Below, one piece after another: positions 46,101 through 58,818 of a stretch of DNA of 64,000 nt (within the stretch, counting starts at the first letter, position 1; every line of letters begins with the position of its first letter). The position numbers were made by a program, and so were the translations under genes. The notes under the pieces are model-generated. The model was not told the DNA's origin, made no database searches, and saw nothing but the letters and a program-made list of their open reading frames with translations. The DNA lies in the NCBI GenBank assembly GCA_031772625.1, contig CM062818.1, forward strand, positions 1,282,768,277-1,282,832,276, given 5' to 3'. The DNA comes from Pinus tabuliformis (lineage: Eukaryota; Streptophyta; Pinopsida; Pinales; Pinaceae).

Positions 46101-47739
46101 ATTTGGTGTCAGCTGCACTTAGGGTGAAGAAGAAAGTAGGGCTACCTATTTGTATGATCATATTAGTGAGTTCACCTCTGCGTTTGTTCCAAAACGAGTG
46201 TGTCCCTCTAAGGCCTGATCCAAAGCACATAATCTGGTCAAGAAGCATGGAATCATGCATGCCATGGAGGCATGCACAAAGGTCTACAATGATCATTGGA
46301 AAGCCCTCTTCAAGGTTTTTCTTCACAAAAACAACAACAATTTCTTGACTACGATGTCACAACATAAGATTGTACAAGTAATACCATAATCTTGGATGTT
46401 GGGAAAAATGGTTATCATAGTAGCGTATGAGGTGAACAACATATTATTTCATTTCAACTTTTCTAAGACGTGGTTGACCAATCATGGCAGCCCCTATGGG
46501 GAAGAGTGTGGGGAATGCCATAGCAAGGAGACCTTCTGTGGTATATTCATTGATAGCGAGGGGGAAACAGAGGGCCAAGAAAGTGAAGTAGTGGAATTAG
46601 GATGGGAAGACTACAGGTAGTTGCGTATTTCTTCAAGCTTAGAATGGGAATTAGGGAGTGTTGATACAAAAGAGGATGGTTGGAGGTTTGTTGGAGTGGG
46701 GTGTGCAATAATGTTATCATTGAAAGTAGGGAAGTCAAGTCATGGTTCAGGAGAGGAGGGGGAGATGTGATGGACGATAGAAGACATATCGGTAGGGTGA
46801 GTTGACAAGGCAAATATTGCAACTTGGTCTAGTTGGACATCCTTGTAGTTGGGATCATGGGCTAGTTTGTACTCTCAAAGCCACAAGAACACGTGTCTCG
46901 CTAACAATGAAATCATATGTTTTGTGATCACAACCATGCCTAGTAACAACGATGATGTACAATTCAGAAACCAAGCGCAGTAAAATGGTTGCGATAGCAG
47001 TGATGTCTTGTGGGAAACAAATAGTATGACCAATGTATTTTTACTTTCCACCTCGTGCATGGGTGAATTGCAAGATTGGACTAAAATGTGATATGAACAT
47101 TTCTTCTATTTGTGTTAGAGCAACAAGGACAAGCGGTTGGTCGCCAGGGTCCATGTTGTTCAAAAGGGAGAAGCGATGGGTGGATTTTGTTGTTGCACAC
47201 CGGGAGCAACAAAGGTTACCATGTAAGAATTTTATTTTCATATTTGGGTATGATTCTTTGCATATGGATCAGGTATGCAAGGGAGAGAGGTCATCTATCC
47301 TTTCAAGAAATCGGTGGTGTGCATGGTTAAGTTGAGGGTTGACCAAAATATGGGGATGGGAGGGTGAAGAAGGATGAGTCTATGGTGGGGTGTGCGATGT
47401 ATATGGGTAAGAAGTGGCAGTGAATGGAGGAAGTTGAAGGGTAGGTACAGTCAGAGCAGGGAATGTTGAAGGAGATGGGTTTGCAAGTGAATCTTCGGGA
47501 TGTTGAGGAAGAGAAACATTAGACGGGGGTATAGATGGAAAGGTTTGGGTGTTTAAATCAGATTTATATTTGAGGCGTCTTTGTTTGTTGGACGCATCCT
47601 TATTCTGTGCATAAAGGAGTCTCTTCCGAGCATTTCTTGAGGGTTTTATATAAGACGTTGGAATTTCCATCTTGATACAAACATGGGGAGACAAGTTCAA
47701 GTGAATATAGGTGATCAGAAAGAGTTGTCTTAAGCGCAA
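43199..47739 (-). pseudogene. Helitron RepHel (HUH endonuclease plus PIF1-type helicase), inactivated
   Basis: RepHel nicks DNA by HUH chemistry and unwinds it during rolling-circle transposition. In - strand order, 47241-47041 has a CSRC...NNMDPG...LTQIEEM region. The segment near 46550-46390 gives FPTLFPIG (with a stop), and 46326-46018 gives RGTHSFWNKRR and SPTFFFTLSAADTKW, the Helitron N-terminal domain. The segment 46002-45427 has the HUH motif RGSTHIHGF (HIH at 45793-45801). The helicase starts near 44311 with GTAGTRNS, where GTAGTGKS is expected, so the Walker A lysine is lost. It continues with APTGVATFNI and ILINEMS (DEMS expected) and GDLGKLPP. Its last block, [11 protein letters not shown], is at about 43275-43220. 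Stops and frameshifts separate the parts. Confidence 0.85.
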
Positions 47740-48385
47740 AGATAGAGTACATAGTGCCCAAAAGCAAGAACTTCATTAGTGGGTATATTTTCGAAGTACT
47801 GCCTTTTAGCTTATAAAGTAGATGTGTCTTTTGACAAAGTAGTTGAAGTTTAGTGGCCAGAGAGACATTTTTTATAATAGAGTTTATGTTTCTTTTATAT
47901 TATGTACTAATGTTGTGCAATTTGAATTTTGTTGTTGGAACTTTGTCAAAGCTATGTTGCAGTTTAGAACGAGATTAGAATCAAGCTTATTTCAGTGAAG
48001 TATTTTTATGGTGCTCGATAACTGTCTATCATTCATTTACCAAGTAGATTTAAGGCAACCAAACGAAAACCCTTTGTAAGACGCCAATGTTTGTATTTAG
48101 GTGCACAAAGAACAATATAAAAGGATGTAAATATTCTTTTTTTTCTTTTCTTAGAAGGAAGAAGAAAAAAACATATATACTATATGTAAAAGTAAAAGAT
48201 GGAAAAATATGCAAAGGTGGAAGCTGCAACATGTATCATAGGTGTATATACATAAAGAAGAGAAGTACAATGATGAATTGAACAAAAAGAAGGGGTACGG
48301 CAAGGGACAAAAAGAAAATGAATGGAAAAGCATATAGAAGTTATTGTTTACACTTCACGATGGCACGAGGAAAAGAAATCGACTT
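47740..48385. other. Intergenic part of the Helitron
   Basis: This lies between the end of the RPA relic and the start of the RepHel relic. It is AT-rich with pyrimidine-rich tracts (48125-48150). No gene is seen. Confidence 0.5.
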
Positions 48386-50300
48386 TCAAAGGCGCCAAAC
48401 AACTGGAGCAATAGACATTTTTTCGATTTCCTGAAGGAGAAGAGAACATGTAGAGTTATAGGTGATTTCCTCTGAATTGATTAGTACAAACTTCAAATGA
48501 TCCACACCATTGAAGATATATGTTTTCACAGACGGTGTGAAGAGGAAAGGACAGTATGAAACCCTTGTACGAAGCTCGTGGATAGCACTAGGATCACTGG
48601 AGAGTATGAACAAGTATTTTTCTTGGGCACACGTGAGTTCAGTTGCAACATTATCAAATGCGATGACATTTTCCAGTATGCCTGTGTGGTCATGAATTTC
48701 AAATTTCAGCACATACTGATAGTCATATTTCAAGAAGGCCCCACCACATTTTGTGTAGTGCCACATTCCATTTGAGTGGTTGACAACTTTTTTCATGCAT
48801 TACATGCCATTAGATGAGAGAGGGCATGCAAGGAAGTATAAATATTGCATGTCAATAGAGGTGATGGTTCCATGAATAGAGAACCGTGTTGGTTTTCTGC
48901 TGGGATGCGAGTTTATGAGGTCGACAATTGTACGTTGTGGGTGGCCTTGCTTGGAAGTTCTCGAGAATTTTCTACATAATGATGGTGAAAAGGATAAGTG
49001 GTCTCTTTGATGAAACCATGATTGGAGTTGTTCAACCTTTAGAATGGCAGGATATAGTACAAGGCTGGTGGTTGAGATAGTCCCAACAATCCTTCTATTA
49101 AATTCGGCCATGCGACCTCCTTTGATTGCAAGCATGGTCGAAGCACCAGAAGAGGTGATTTCAATGAGTTTCTTGCCCAAGGTGTGGAAATGATCCCCCC
49201 ATAGGGTCATGTCTATATTATAGCTAGACATGTCTTCCAAGCTGAGAGTTTTCCTAGGTGTTTCAGAGCCATCACTTCGACGAATGGTGGAAGTTGGAGA
49301 AGTGGACCTGACAATGCCAAAGATGTCAACAATTGAGCTGAGGTTTGCAAATCTAATTTCATCTATAGATTTAAAACGGAAACGGTGCAAAGGAATTGTC
49401 AGAACATCATCTCAAGAAGGTTCAACAGTGGAATTTACAGAGAGGGAGACTTCCCATTTGCTATCAAGATGGTTGTAGTTTATGTTTGTTGGTTTCACAG
49501 TGCCATTTGAAACCATGTAAAGCTTCCCAATCTGGACAAGGTCATGCAATGAATTTTCCAGATCACCGAAGGCAGAGAAATGGATTGTATTTTTCTAAGC
49601 ACCCTACCCTAGATCATCCATTGTTTACGATATGGGTCTTAACACCATGAATGGAATGACAACAGGTAGAGCGGAGGACAACTAAGTTGATGATGACCCA
49701 AACTCTTGTGTCGAAGCAGTAGTAGACGAGGTGGGGGCATGTGACGTTGAAGAGGTTGGTTGGTATGTTGACGTTTGTACAATTTGAAGAAGGTCTGTGG
49801 CCCAATTCAAAGTTGCATGATGTTTGAGAACTTCCAGTTCAATAATTTGTAGATTCCTGAAAAGAAGGAAAGAAAGATAAAAGCAACACGAAATTAGTCG
49901 AAGTGACGGTGGTGAAGAGAGGGAAGGAACAGAAAAACATCAAGAATATGGTGAAGAGTGAACATATGCATAGTTTTGCAAAAAAGTGCAACTAACTTCT
50001 TTGAGAATGATAATCGAACCCAATTGGAGGGCACCAGAGACCACGTGGCCATTGTAAGTATATAGAAGCAAAGTTTTGTGCTGAGAGGTACCGTTGGAGA
50101 GAAATGCGGTAGCGTGGGGACAATGTCTTTGCGGAAGCAAGAAGGTCGAGTTCAATGATTTGGAGCGATAGTTGGATCGATGTAGAGCTAGCGAGAAATA
50201 AAGTGATGGCATTCGTTGTCAAGGAAACTTCCATGATGACGAGGAAAGGAGATGTCCTAAAAGGTGAAAGCCTGTAAAATGCTGTCAACATTGGAAGAGA
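48386..50300 (-). pseudogene. RPA1-like single-stranded DNA-binding protein of the Helitron
   Basis: RPA coats single-stranded DNA; plant Helitrons often carry a copy. The N-terminal OB fold is seen near 50150-50000 (RYRISL, then TYNGHVVSGALQLGSIIILK, joined across a frameshift). A second OB fold (DBD-B type) is at 49390-48800 with RFKSIDEIRF, VDIFGIV and MTLWGDHFH. The C-terminal OB fold with its zinc ribbon is at about 48850-48386: ACP, then a TAA where glutamine is expected, then CMKKV...GMWHYTKCGG and YVLKFEIHDHTG. One zinc-binding Cys appears changed to Tyr (WHYTKC). The 49390-48386 part needs only that one stop removed to read through. Confidence 0.75.
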
Positions 50301-50869
50301 AGTGGAAATAAAGCAATGAGTGCAATCGTTCACATGATTGGCATACTTGGAGCCAAATGAAAGAAGAAAGATTTACAATTTAGATTCTTGCCAATAGTCA
50401 AAGGCAAGGGGAAAGGAAAATTGAAAATTTTAAGCATAGAAAGTTGGATGTCTATATATGGCATTTCAAAAACTCTACAAGCGGGTGTTTTGCACGTTGT
50501 GACAAAGCACATAGTATTCTAAGCTATACATGTAGTATGAAAACATTTATACTTGCCATTTGAGTGCATAAGACGATATGGTTAGCAGGTTCTCGATTCT
50601 CACTTGTTTGTTATTGAAATTCTGGGGTAGTTATTTGGTTGAAGACAACAACATGATGTGCAGTAGCAACAATAAGAGACTAGCAATAACACAATAACAA
50701 CAACAAAAAATGCAACTTGAAAAATCAGCAAAATGGTGAGATGTGAAGAGGCTAAATAGAGCACATGCCCATCTACCAACTAAGCAGAGGGACCAATAAA
50801 TCAGAGTCAAGACACCTGGAAAAGGTTGCAAGGTTACCAATGATAGAGACAATGATAAAGATGCTCGTC

Positions 50870-51530
50870 CGAGTGAGAGTAAAGTGAGAATAAATGCACA
50901 TAAGTGGGCCATTAATTAGATTGTTGAATAGAACAGTCCTCGACGTCAGGATGTGTGGATAAGTTTCAAACCTTAATCAAAGGAAAATCTCACATATTGA
51001 TTAGATATACAAGGGAGTTTCAGGGTTTTGAAACTTTGACATGAGAAGAATCCTTTTTGAAATCTTGCAAGTCGAAATTCCGCTCCAGAATATCATTGTG
51101 GCTCCTTTGAATAGATGCATATAATAAAGTGCCCAGAGCATAAAACATATCACTTTCGTGCAAGAGGGAATAAAGCGAAAGTAAACGCACATGGTCGGTC
51201 CATTAATTAGATTAATGAATAGAGTAGTCGCCGAGACCAAGATGCGTGTAGAGGTTTTAAGTTGCAATCGTTAAAAAAATGTGGCATATTGATTAAATAT
51301 ATATCAAAGTTTTTGGGCATTGAAACCTTCACACCAGAAGAAATATTTTGTAAATTTGTGGGAAAAAAATGTCGATTGATTATATTAATTTGCCTTTGTA
51401 CAAGGGCGTAAAACATGCGATCTTCGTATGAGGGAGAATAAAATGACAGTAAATGCACATAGTTGGCTAACCAGTGGTAATTAATGAATAAAAATAGACA
51501 ACGAGAGAAAGGTACATGCATAGAGAGGGG
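50870..51530. repeat. Three degenerate ~270-bp tandem units at the Helitron 5' end
   Basis: Units starting near 50872, 51163 and 51425 share AGTAAA(T/C)GCACATA, CCATTAATTAGATT, a TTTGAAACTT-like block and AGAAGAAT. The last is truncated at the presumed Helitron end (51531). They lie upstream of the RPA gene in Helitron orientation, so they could be promoter repeats. Confidence 0.6.
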
Positions 51531-51531
51531 A

Positions 51532-53080
51532 TCTTATCAGAGATCGTACTCCAAAAGATACGATAAGGAGCGGATGCGATTTCACATTTAAGTTTGGTAT
51601 GATAAAACAATCGAGGGTGCATATTAGTGGTTGGAGGTCCATAACATAGTTCAGAGATTCAGAATTTAGATATTTGTTTATTATTATATAGGACCAATGC
51701 TACATGTATTGAAAATTTTGAAAATAATTTCCCTGATGTTATTAGTCCAACATAACTCTATTATAAAGAGGTTAGTTCGACCAACAGACCAACAATAATG
51801 TCCTGGAGCTCCGAGGTGTTAGTGCCTTATCTGTTTCAGATAGCTAGCGATCCTTGTCTACCTCGAAATGCTTTGTTTTTTTCAAGTTTCAGCTTCTGAC
51901 TTTGGATATTGCTATTCCTTTTGATATCTGGACCCTCCTGAGGTATGAAAAAGAATTCAATAGAACATCGTATCCACTCTCAAGAGAAACTTTCCGAGAA
52001 GAGGTCACATCTTAAAAGTGTTGATATTGTGAGTTGCAATACGCGAGTTGTGATATGCGAGGAAACCATCGACAATGGGCTGTTAGTGTTAAAGTGTTGG
52101 GATGCACGATAAAAAATTAACAAAGGATTTGTCTACAAAACCAAAGAACCTCGAGCCTTTTCTCTCTGCTCCTAAAGGGACACATGGTAGCAAAATATTG
52201 GATCTGATAAGCGACACACGACTGGATGCGTTGCAAGCAGCAATTAGTTGCAACAAGTGAAGTGAGGAGGCTGGCGTCATCACGACATGCCAAAAGGGTT
52301 GACAAGTGCTAGGTAGATTCGACAGTTTCAAGGCTCACAACAGGCCAAAAAAGGGTGACAAGTGGCATTATTCAAAAGGTTATACGTGGCATATACGTGG
52401 CAGTGATGATGTCATGTATGGGAGATCAACTATCGAAGGTTGAGGTGATTTGTCAATCGAAGTGAAACCTCCGCTTCATAACCTCCGATCGAAGGGCTCC
52501 AATACGGGGGCTAGATTGCGGTCACGTGAAGATCCACAGGACCAAGGCCCAGACGTAGAAGGTGATCGACGATCAACAATCAATGAATTGATACGGTGTA
52601 CACCAAGGTTACACCTCTGATTAGAAATCGCCAATAGAGAGGGCTTTGATTTCAGGGCTAGCACCATGGTCACAAAGAGTTCAAAGTTATCAAGGTTAGC
52701 ATGTGGCATTATTGAAAAGGTGACACGTGGTAGTGATGGCATCATGTATGGGAGATCAACGATCGGAGGTTGAGGCATATTGTGCATTGAAGTGAAACCT
52801 CCGATTGATAACCTTTGATTGAGGGGCTCTAATATGGGGGCTAGACTGCGGCCAAGGGAAGAGCCACAAGACCAAGGCCCAAATGCATAAGGTGATCGGC
52901 GATTGCCAATTGACGAATTGACATGCTGTGCACCAAAGTTACACCTCTGATTGGAAATCACCGATATAGAGGGCTCTGATTTGGGGCTTCACTCATTTCC
53001 TCTCCACGTTGATTAGGCCACGTCACTCATAGGAGATCGCAAGTTTTTGGACAGCAACCAAATGCTACATTGTGGAATCG
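51532..53080 (+). repeat. LTR-like region related to 27670-28700, internally duplicated
   Basis: The part 51540-51600 resembles 28560-28640, and 52051-52690 resembles 27670-28345. Within it 52360-52640 and 52690-52960 are tandem copies (ACGTGGCAGTGATG, GGGAGATCAAC, GGGGGCTAGA). It may be the 3' LTR of the gag-like relic or a related element; it does not align cleanly over the whole length. Confidence 0.45.
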
Positions 53081-54640
53081 CCGATTGCGATTCCACTATA
53101 TTATAAAGGCCCAGGTGCGTGTGATATGGTCCCATGCATGCGATGTGGTTCCATAGTCATGTCAAAGAACCTCTGGTGGAGAAAATCGTAGATCAGAGGT
53201 CCATGACCAATCACACTGTCGAAATGGTATATTCTTTGAAGGTTGACGAATCTGCTACGGTGTCGTGAGGAGGAACCTCACCATAAAAATCCTGTCGACT
53301 TAATTATTGTTGCACAAGTCCCCTACTTACTAACTTTGGTTTTAGTTATTTATTCGGTTTCATTAGAGTGATTTGTTGTTAACAGCCTTTGGCTTTTGCA
53401 GTTTAGACATTGTACATTAGATCATTTTAGCAAGAGATTGATACATATCTTAAAAATATCTCCTTCATATGAGTTTTTGTCAAACATCTCCTTCCTTTCA
53501 TTCAACACATAGTAATGATTATGATAAATACAAGTTATTGGTAAACTCCCATCTAACATGGGCGTCTCACTTGTGTGATTGAACCTAAGGCACAGTTGAA
53601 TTTTGAGGTTTTTTTTTTAACTATTAATTTAGGTCAATCATCCAACTAGCCCATGTGCAGTTACAACATGAAGAGAAACTATGTGTTAACTTCACGTTCA
53701 CCTCTCGTCAACGTATGACATTAGGAAGTAAATTGGTATGTGACTTCTCGGATTTAAAAGTCCAAATTCAAATGCTTCGTTGAAGAAAACACAAAATTGT
53801 ATCATAAACAACATGAATGAATTTACACAATAATCTTGTAGCTCTAAAGAAATTTCTGAATGCAATGGTCACATGTCAAGAAGAATGGTTATAGAAGATT
53901 TTACTATTCTTAATTTTGGTTGTGTTTTGTTTACAGACAAAAATAATCTGCTAAATTGGATGACTTCGAATTCGATAGAGGAGTTACAAGTGATATTCTA
54001 TGCCAAAGGATTTGTTGCAATTATTTCCATAAATCTAAGAACAATAATTAAATTCTCTTAATAGTCTCATATGCCCCTGTTTAAGGCATGTACTTCTATC
54101 TTCTATAATATATTTATTTTTTCTAAGAAATACTATGTGCAACATTATATTCTTGAAGAAGAACCTTGGTTTTGGGTAATTTTATTTATGGAACAGTAGT
54201 TTCTAGAATTTAATCAAGATGCAGAGACTCATATACAGGTACATAAAACTCATATGTTGCCTCAAATATGAACATGATTTAAACACTTAGGCACACGATA
54301 GTTAGAGAGAGAGCGGTTATCACAAACAATTCATTCAATATGAATCGACTGCAGAGGCAGTATATATAACATGTTAGCTATACAGTGCAACCATATTATT
54401 CAAGACACAAATTATCACGAGTTACTCCAAATTTGAAATTTCACAGACAAGGATCGACTACTTATCTGGTTGATTGAATTCTTGATGATGACTTGAGAAG
54501 AGGAACACTTCACCCCCCAACCATATGTAGTCACGAGTTTGTTCTGCAACTTTCCTCTCTCGTGCTAGGTTCAGGTTTGAGTATCTGATCCTCTTGAGCC
54601 AAGTTACTAGTGGGTAGAAGGGATAAACAATTTTGCATAT
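53081..54640. other. No gene seen
   Basis: Short frames on both strands show no domain or codon pattern. No terminal repeats, tRNA-like boxes or tandem arrays are evident. Confidence 0.6.
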
Positions 54641-54654
54641 GGTTTATAAATAGG

Positions 54655-54918
<264 letters not shown>

Positions 54919-54921
54919 TAG

Positions 54922-55049
54922 CCATGATGTTGTTGTCGTTGTGCTTGTTTCCAGTTGACAAACCATCGGTATGGAAATTACCGGTGCTTATCAGGATTGA
55001 TAAACCACTCTACCTCATGCTTATCCTATTTGATAAACCTAGGTTTGAG

Positions 55050-55138
<89 letters not shown>

Positions 55139-55225
55139 ACACACACACACACACATATATATATATGTATATATATCTGTATATAGATATATATACATAT
55201 ATATATGTGTGTGTGTGTTATATAT

Positions 55226-55259
<34 letters not shown>

Positions 55260-55451
55260 GTATATATATCTATATACAGATATATATACATATATATATG
55301 TGTGTGTGTGTGTGTATATATATCTCAAACCTAGGTTTATCAAATAGGATAAGCATGAGGTAGAGTGGTTTATCAATCCTGATAAGCACCGGTAATTTCC
55401 ATACTGATGGTTTGTCAACTGGAAACAAGCACAATGACAACGACATCATGG
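54922..55451. repeat. Inverted repeat, 131-bp arms, with mirrored microsatellites as loop
   Basis: The left arm (54922-55052) and right arm (55321-55451) are reverse complements with about three differences, all of C/T type. The arms begin CCATGATGT and meet the loop at TTTGAGATA. The 268-bp loop is (CA)n, (TA)n, (CA)n, (TA)n, (TG)n, (CA)n, (TA)n and (TG)n, itself roughly palindromic. The whole could form a cruciform or long hairpin. The frames here (runs of YIYI, HTHT, VCVC) are translations of the repeats. Confidence 0.9.
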
Positions 55452-55675
55452 ATTTTCAGCGCCAGTAAGCACTGGTTTACCAATCTAGTCTTCTTCAGTA
55501 TGCAAGATCTGCCCTATGAAAATAGGTAATTTCAATAGGTAACATGATCAACACCTTCATGTCCACCCTCTCCTCTTCTCCATTTCCCCCCTATTTTTAA
55601 AAGAGAACTCTTCGAGTTTCCTTCTATGTGAAGCTACCAGTGCTTACACATGAAAGAATCGAGTGGTGGGAAACT

Positions 55676-55724
<49 letters not shown>

Positions 55725-57272
55725 TTATTAATTGTGGCAGTGGTAAGTCGACTCTCAAACCTGACCTCTCTTCTCCTCGAAAAAAAAAAATCGCTCCTAG
55801 ATTCCATCATTAATATAGGTAACTTTTATCCAATGTTGATGAATATAACCACTTTTGTAAGAATATAAATCATATTGTAACAGTTCCATGATTCATCATC
55901 AAATCATTCATGTTTGTTATTGGGGTGACTATGTACATTACTCAAGTTGGTTATACATCACTATCCACAAATTTAGCAATATAATAAGTTTGTATTAGTT
56001 CAACTCTTCTTTACGGCTTGTTTTTATCATTTATGTTTTGGTTACAATTATAAAAACTACTATGCAACTATAATAATTATTTATTTTAGAGATTATTATA
56101 TAATTACACAATTATAATGGTTATATACAATTATAATCATTAATTGTCATGTAGTTGTAGTATATTTAGTTGACCATTGTTAAATTTTAAATTATTATTA
56201 ATGGTGGTTCTTATAGATTAACAATAATAATAATAATAATAAAATATGATTTATCTTATTCAGGCATATATTTCCTCGTTAGTAAGATAAAGAAGAAGAT
56301 GAAATTACATCATTATTAGCTATTGCATTGAGTCGCTCAACCATGTCAAACAAAAAAAAGAATGCTTAGAAAGATCATATAGATGTAGGGTGTTACATCC
56401 TGTCATCAAATAATGTACCATTTTTTCTCAACTCTATCTGCTGAAACATTCTTGAATCTAAAGAAGAAGAATCATCGAGGGGCTACAATTACCATCCTCT
56501 AGGGACATTGAGGAAGGTCCTATGGGACACTCTCACATCATGTCTATGATATTGGGGAAGGTCCTATGGGACACTCTCACCCCAAGTCATCTCATAGGGG
56601 AGCATAAGACTTCCACCCTATATCAAGAAATAGGTTAGATACAACTTACCAAGCAAGGATCACAACCATTCCATTATGTAATCAATGGGAAATATACCAC
56701 TTGCTATATAAGAGGTAAGGATCACATCCATCCTATTGCTTATCGATCTTCGAAATAATGACCCTCAAGAGTCATATGGTAGAACACCTGCATTATAATC
56801 CGAGCTTGGGTGAAATACTGAATTACCAAAAGTGATCACACACCCCCAAGCCTCGTCAACCCATTTTCTAGATGGGAAGGGACAATCCCAACAAGCCCAA
56901 CTTGTGGGTATGATGCCAACCAGAGTATACTATACTAGACTAAAATAGGGGGAGATAGCTAACTTGTCAAAAGCGAAAAGTATCACACACACACCCTATG
57001 GGTGACAAATAGGGGAGATACCATATTTTCCATAGATCCCTAAACCCTAGGAGTCCTCAACGCCCACCTTGGGAGCTCAACCAAGGAGGAAGAGTTATGC
57101 TCAATGTTCTCGATCAGTGAAGCCCCTTATCAGGAGGGCTCAGATCTATCAGTCCAATTTTCTCTCTCAATACCAAGAACTTTCCTTTCGACAAAGCCTT
57201 GGTGAGAATATTTTATATCTGCTCATCTGTAGATATGTGATGTAGTCTAACTACTCCTCTCTACACCACGTC
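55452..57272. other. Mostly non-coding; (TA)n at 55678-55720; possible Copia LTR remnant at 56410-56510
   Basis: No complete gene is present. Positions 56410-56510 resemble 26470-26560 of the Copia LTR copy (GAAACATT, AAAGAAGAAGAATCA, GGGGCTACAA, CCATCCTCTAGGGA). Positions 56510-56610 hold two copies of GAAGGTCCTATGGGACACTC. The rest, to 57272, is probably the untranslated 3' part of the Copia element, which runs on the - strand. Confidence 0.5.
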
Positions 57273-57578
57273 TCAAATGTAATGATATATAATCTCTATG
57301 TGATTGGACTGGTCATGAAAGACGAGATTTTCCACCAATCGCATACCACTCTTGTTGTCACAATATATCATAATAGTGTCCAAGACCTGCTCAAATAGCT
57401 TTCCAAAGAGCTTTCTCAACCAATTTGCCTCACAGCTAGCCATGTTAGCAGAAATATACTCTACCTCAATGATACTTAGAGATACAAACTCATGTTTTCT
57501 ATTCAAGGCTAAAACAACAACCTGAAGTTCTCTTCTTGTCAACAACATTTCTTGTCCAATCAACATCGGTATATCCAT
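57273..57578 (-). pseudogene. Copia RNase H domain, broken
   Basis: This domain degrades the RNA of the RNA/DNA hybrid. The visible core is SLSIIEVEYISANMASCEANWLR, where SSTEAEY is usual, followed by CDNKSGMRLVENLVFHD and HIEI.YH. The second acidic residue (E of EVEY) and the D of CDN are kept. The N-terminal part with the first Asp is missing from this frame. Confidence 0.85.
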
Positions 57579-57930
57579 GAAGTCTCACGTCTTCGGCAGA
57601 ATATTTTAGACCAAGGGTGATTGTCCCAAGCAAGTATCTCAAAATGTGTATGGAAACAATCCAATGTGCATGGAGAGGCTCGGTCGTGAATTAATTCAAT
57701 GTGTTCACTGCATAGCATATGTCCATATGGGTGTTTAATAAGAACATCAGAGTCCCAATCAACTGTCTATACTTAGATGGATTCACCAAATGAGGTTTTG
57801 CATCTTCTTCATATAGCTTCTTGAAATTCATCTCCATTGGTGTTGGAAGGGACTTGCGTTATGTCATTTTAAATATATTCAACAACTTCACGACATATTC
57901 TCCTTGTGAAAGGAAAATCTCATCGGGCCT

Positions 57931-58818
57931 TTACCACACCTCAAGACCTAGAAAGTAGTGCATGATTCCAAGGTCCTTCATCTCAAATTCAGAGGCTAGC
58001 TCCCTCTTACACTCGATCATCAAGGGCTCACTACCTGTTAAGAATAGATCATCAACATATAAAACTAAAATTGATGGCATACCTTGGGCCACCTTGAAGT
58101 AGAGGTTTGGATCGATGCTGCTTCTTGTGAATCTAATCTTCAATAGGTAGTTATCTATGTGGGCGTACCATGCTTTGGGGGATTGCTTCAAGCCATACAA
58201 TGGCTTATTCAACCTACAAATGTGTGTCTTTCACTCCTCTACTCCAAATCCATGTGATTGCTCAACATAAACTTCTTCCTGTAACATGCAATGGAGGAAT
58301 GTCATCTTTACATCCATCTGATGAAGGTTCCATCCTTGACTTGCGACAAGGGAAACTATTGAACGAATGGTGGTGTATCGAGCTAGAGGAGAAAATATAT
58401 CATCATAATATTCCCTCTCTTTATGTGAGAATCCTCTTGCCACAAGCCTTGACTTATATTTTTCAATACTTTCATTGACTCCATGCTTGATATTAAATAA
58501 CCATTTTTAATTCACCACTAATTTTCCCTTTAGTCTCGGCACAACATCCCATACGTTGTTCTTCATAATCAATTTGTATTCTTCGGCCATGGAATACTTC
58601 CAGACTTGTTGTTTAATGACTTCTTGAAAGGTGGGAGGATCGGCTTGAATCATATTGCTCATCGCTACAACATACCCCTGGTACTTGCACGACTTCTTAC
58701 TTTCTCTAATGGTCCCTCTAGCGGGAATGTGTCCCTTGATATGGGTTAATGTGTCACGAAGCCAAAGTGGCCTCTTCCTAGTAAGGGGATCACATGGAGG
58801 AGGATCCAATGGGTCCAT
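57931..58818 (-). pseudogene. Copia reverse transcriptase, broken
   Basis: Pieces run in order on the - strand. 58818-58507 gives the region before the polymerase (WKYSMAEEYKLIMKNNVWDVV). 58443-58231 gives KEREYYDDIFSPLARYTTIRS and QMDVKMTFLH. 58212-57931 gives PLYGLKQSPKAWY and the catalytic YVDD within LVLYVDDLFLTGS. Catalytic aspartates are present, but frames change between pieces. Confidence 0.9.

Larger units (their letters stand above)
43199..51531 (-). mobile_element. Helitron with broken RepHel and RPA genes
   Basis: Rep/helicase and RPA remains in the same orientation are the gene set of plant Helitrons. The - strand 5' end may be at 51531, where the sequence starts TCCCCTCTCTATG and the base before it is A, as Helitrons require (A^T insertion, 5' TC). 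The 3' end with CTRR and a hairpin was not located; 43199 is only the end of the helicase frame. It lies between the gag-like relic and its probable 3' LTR-like region. Confidence 0.75.

Noticed and set aside
56397..56420. TGTTACATCC as an LTR start
   Set aside because: No matching second end or target duplication could be found.
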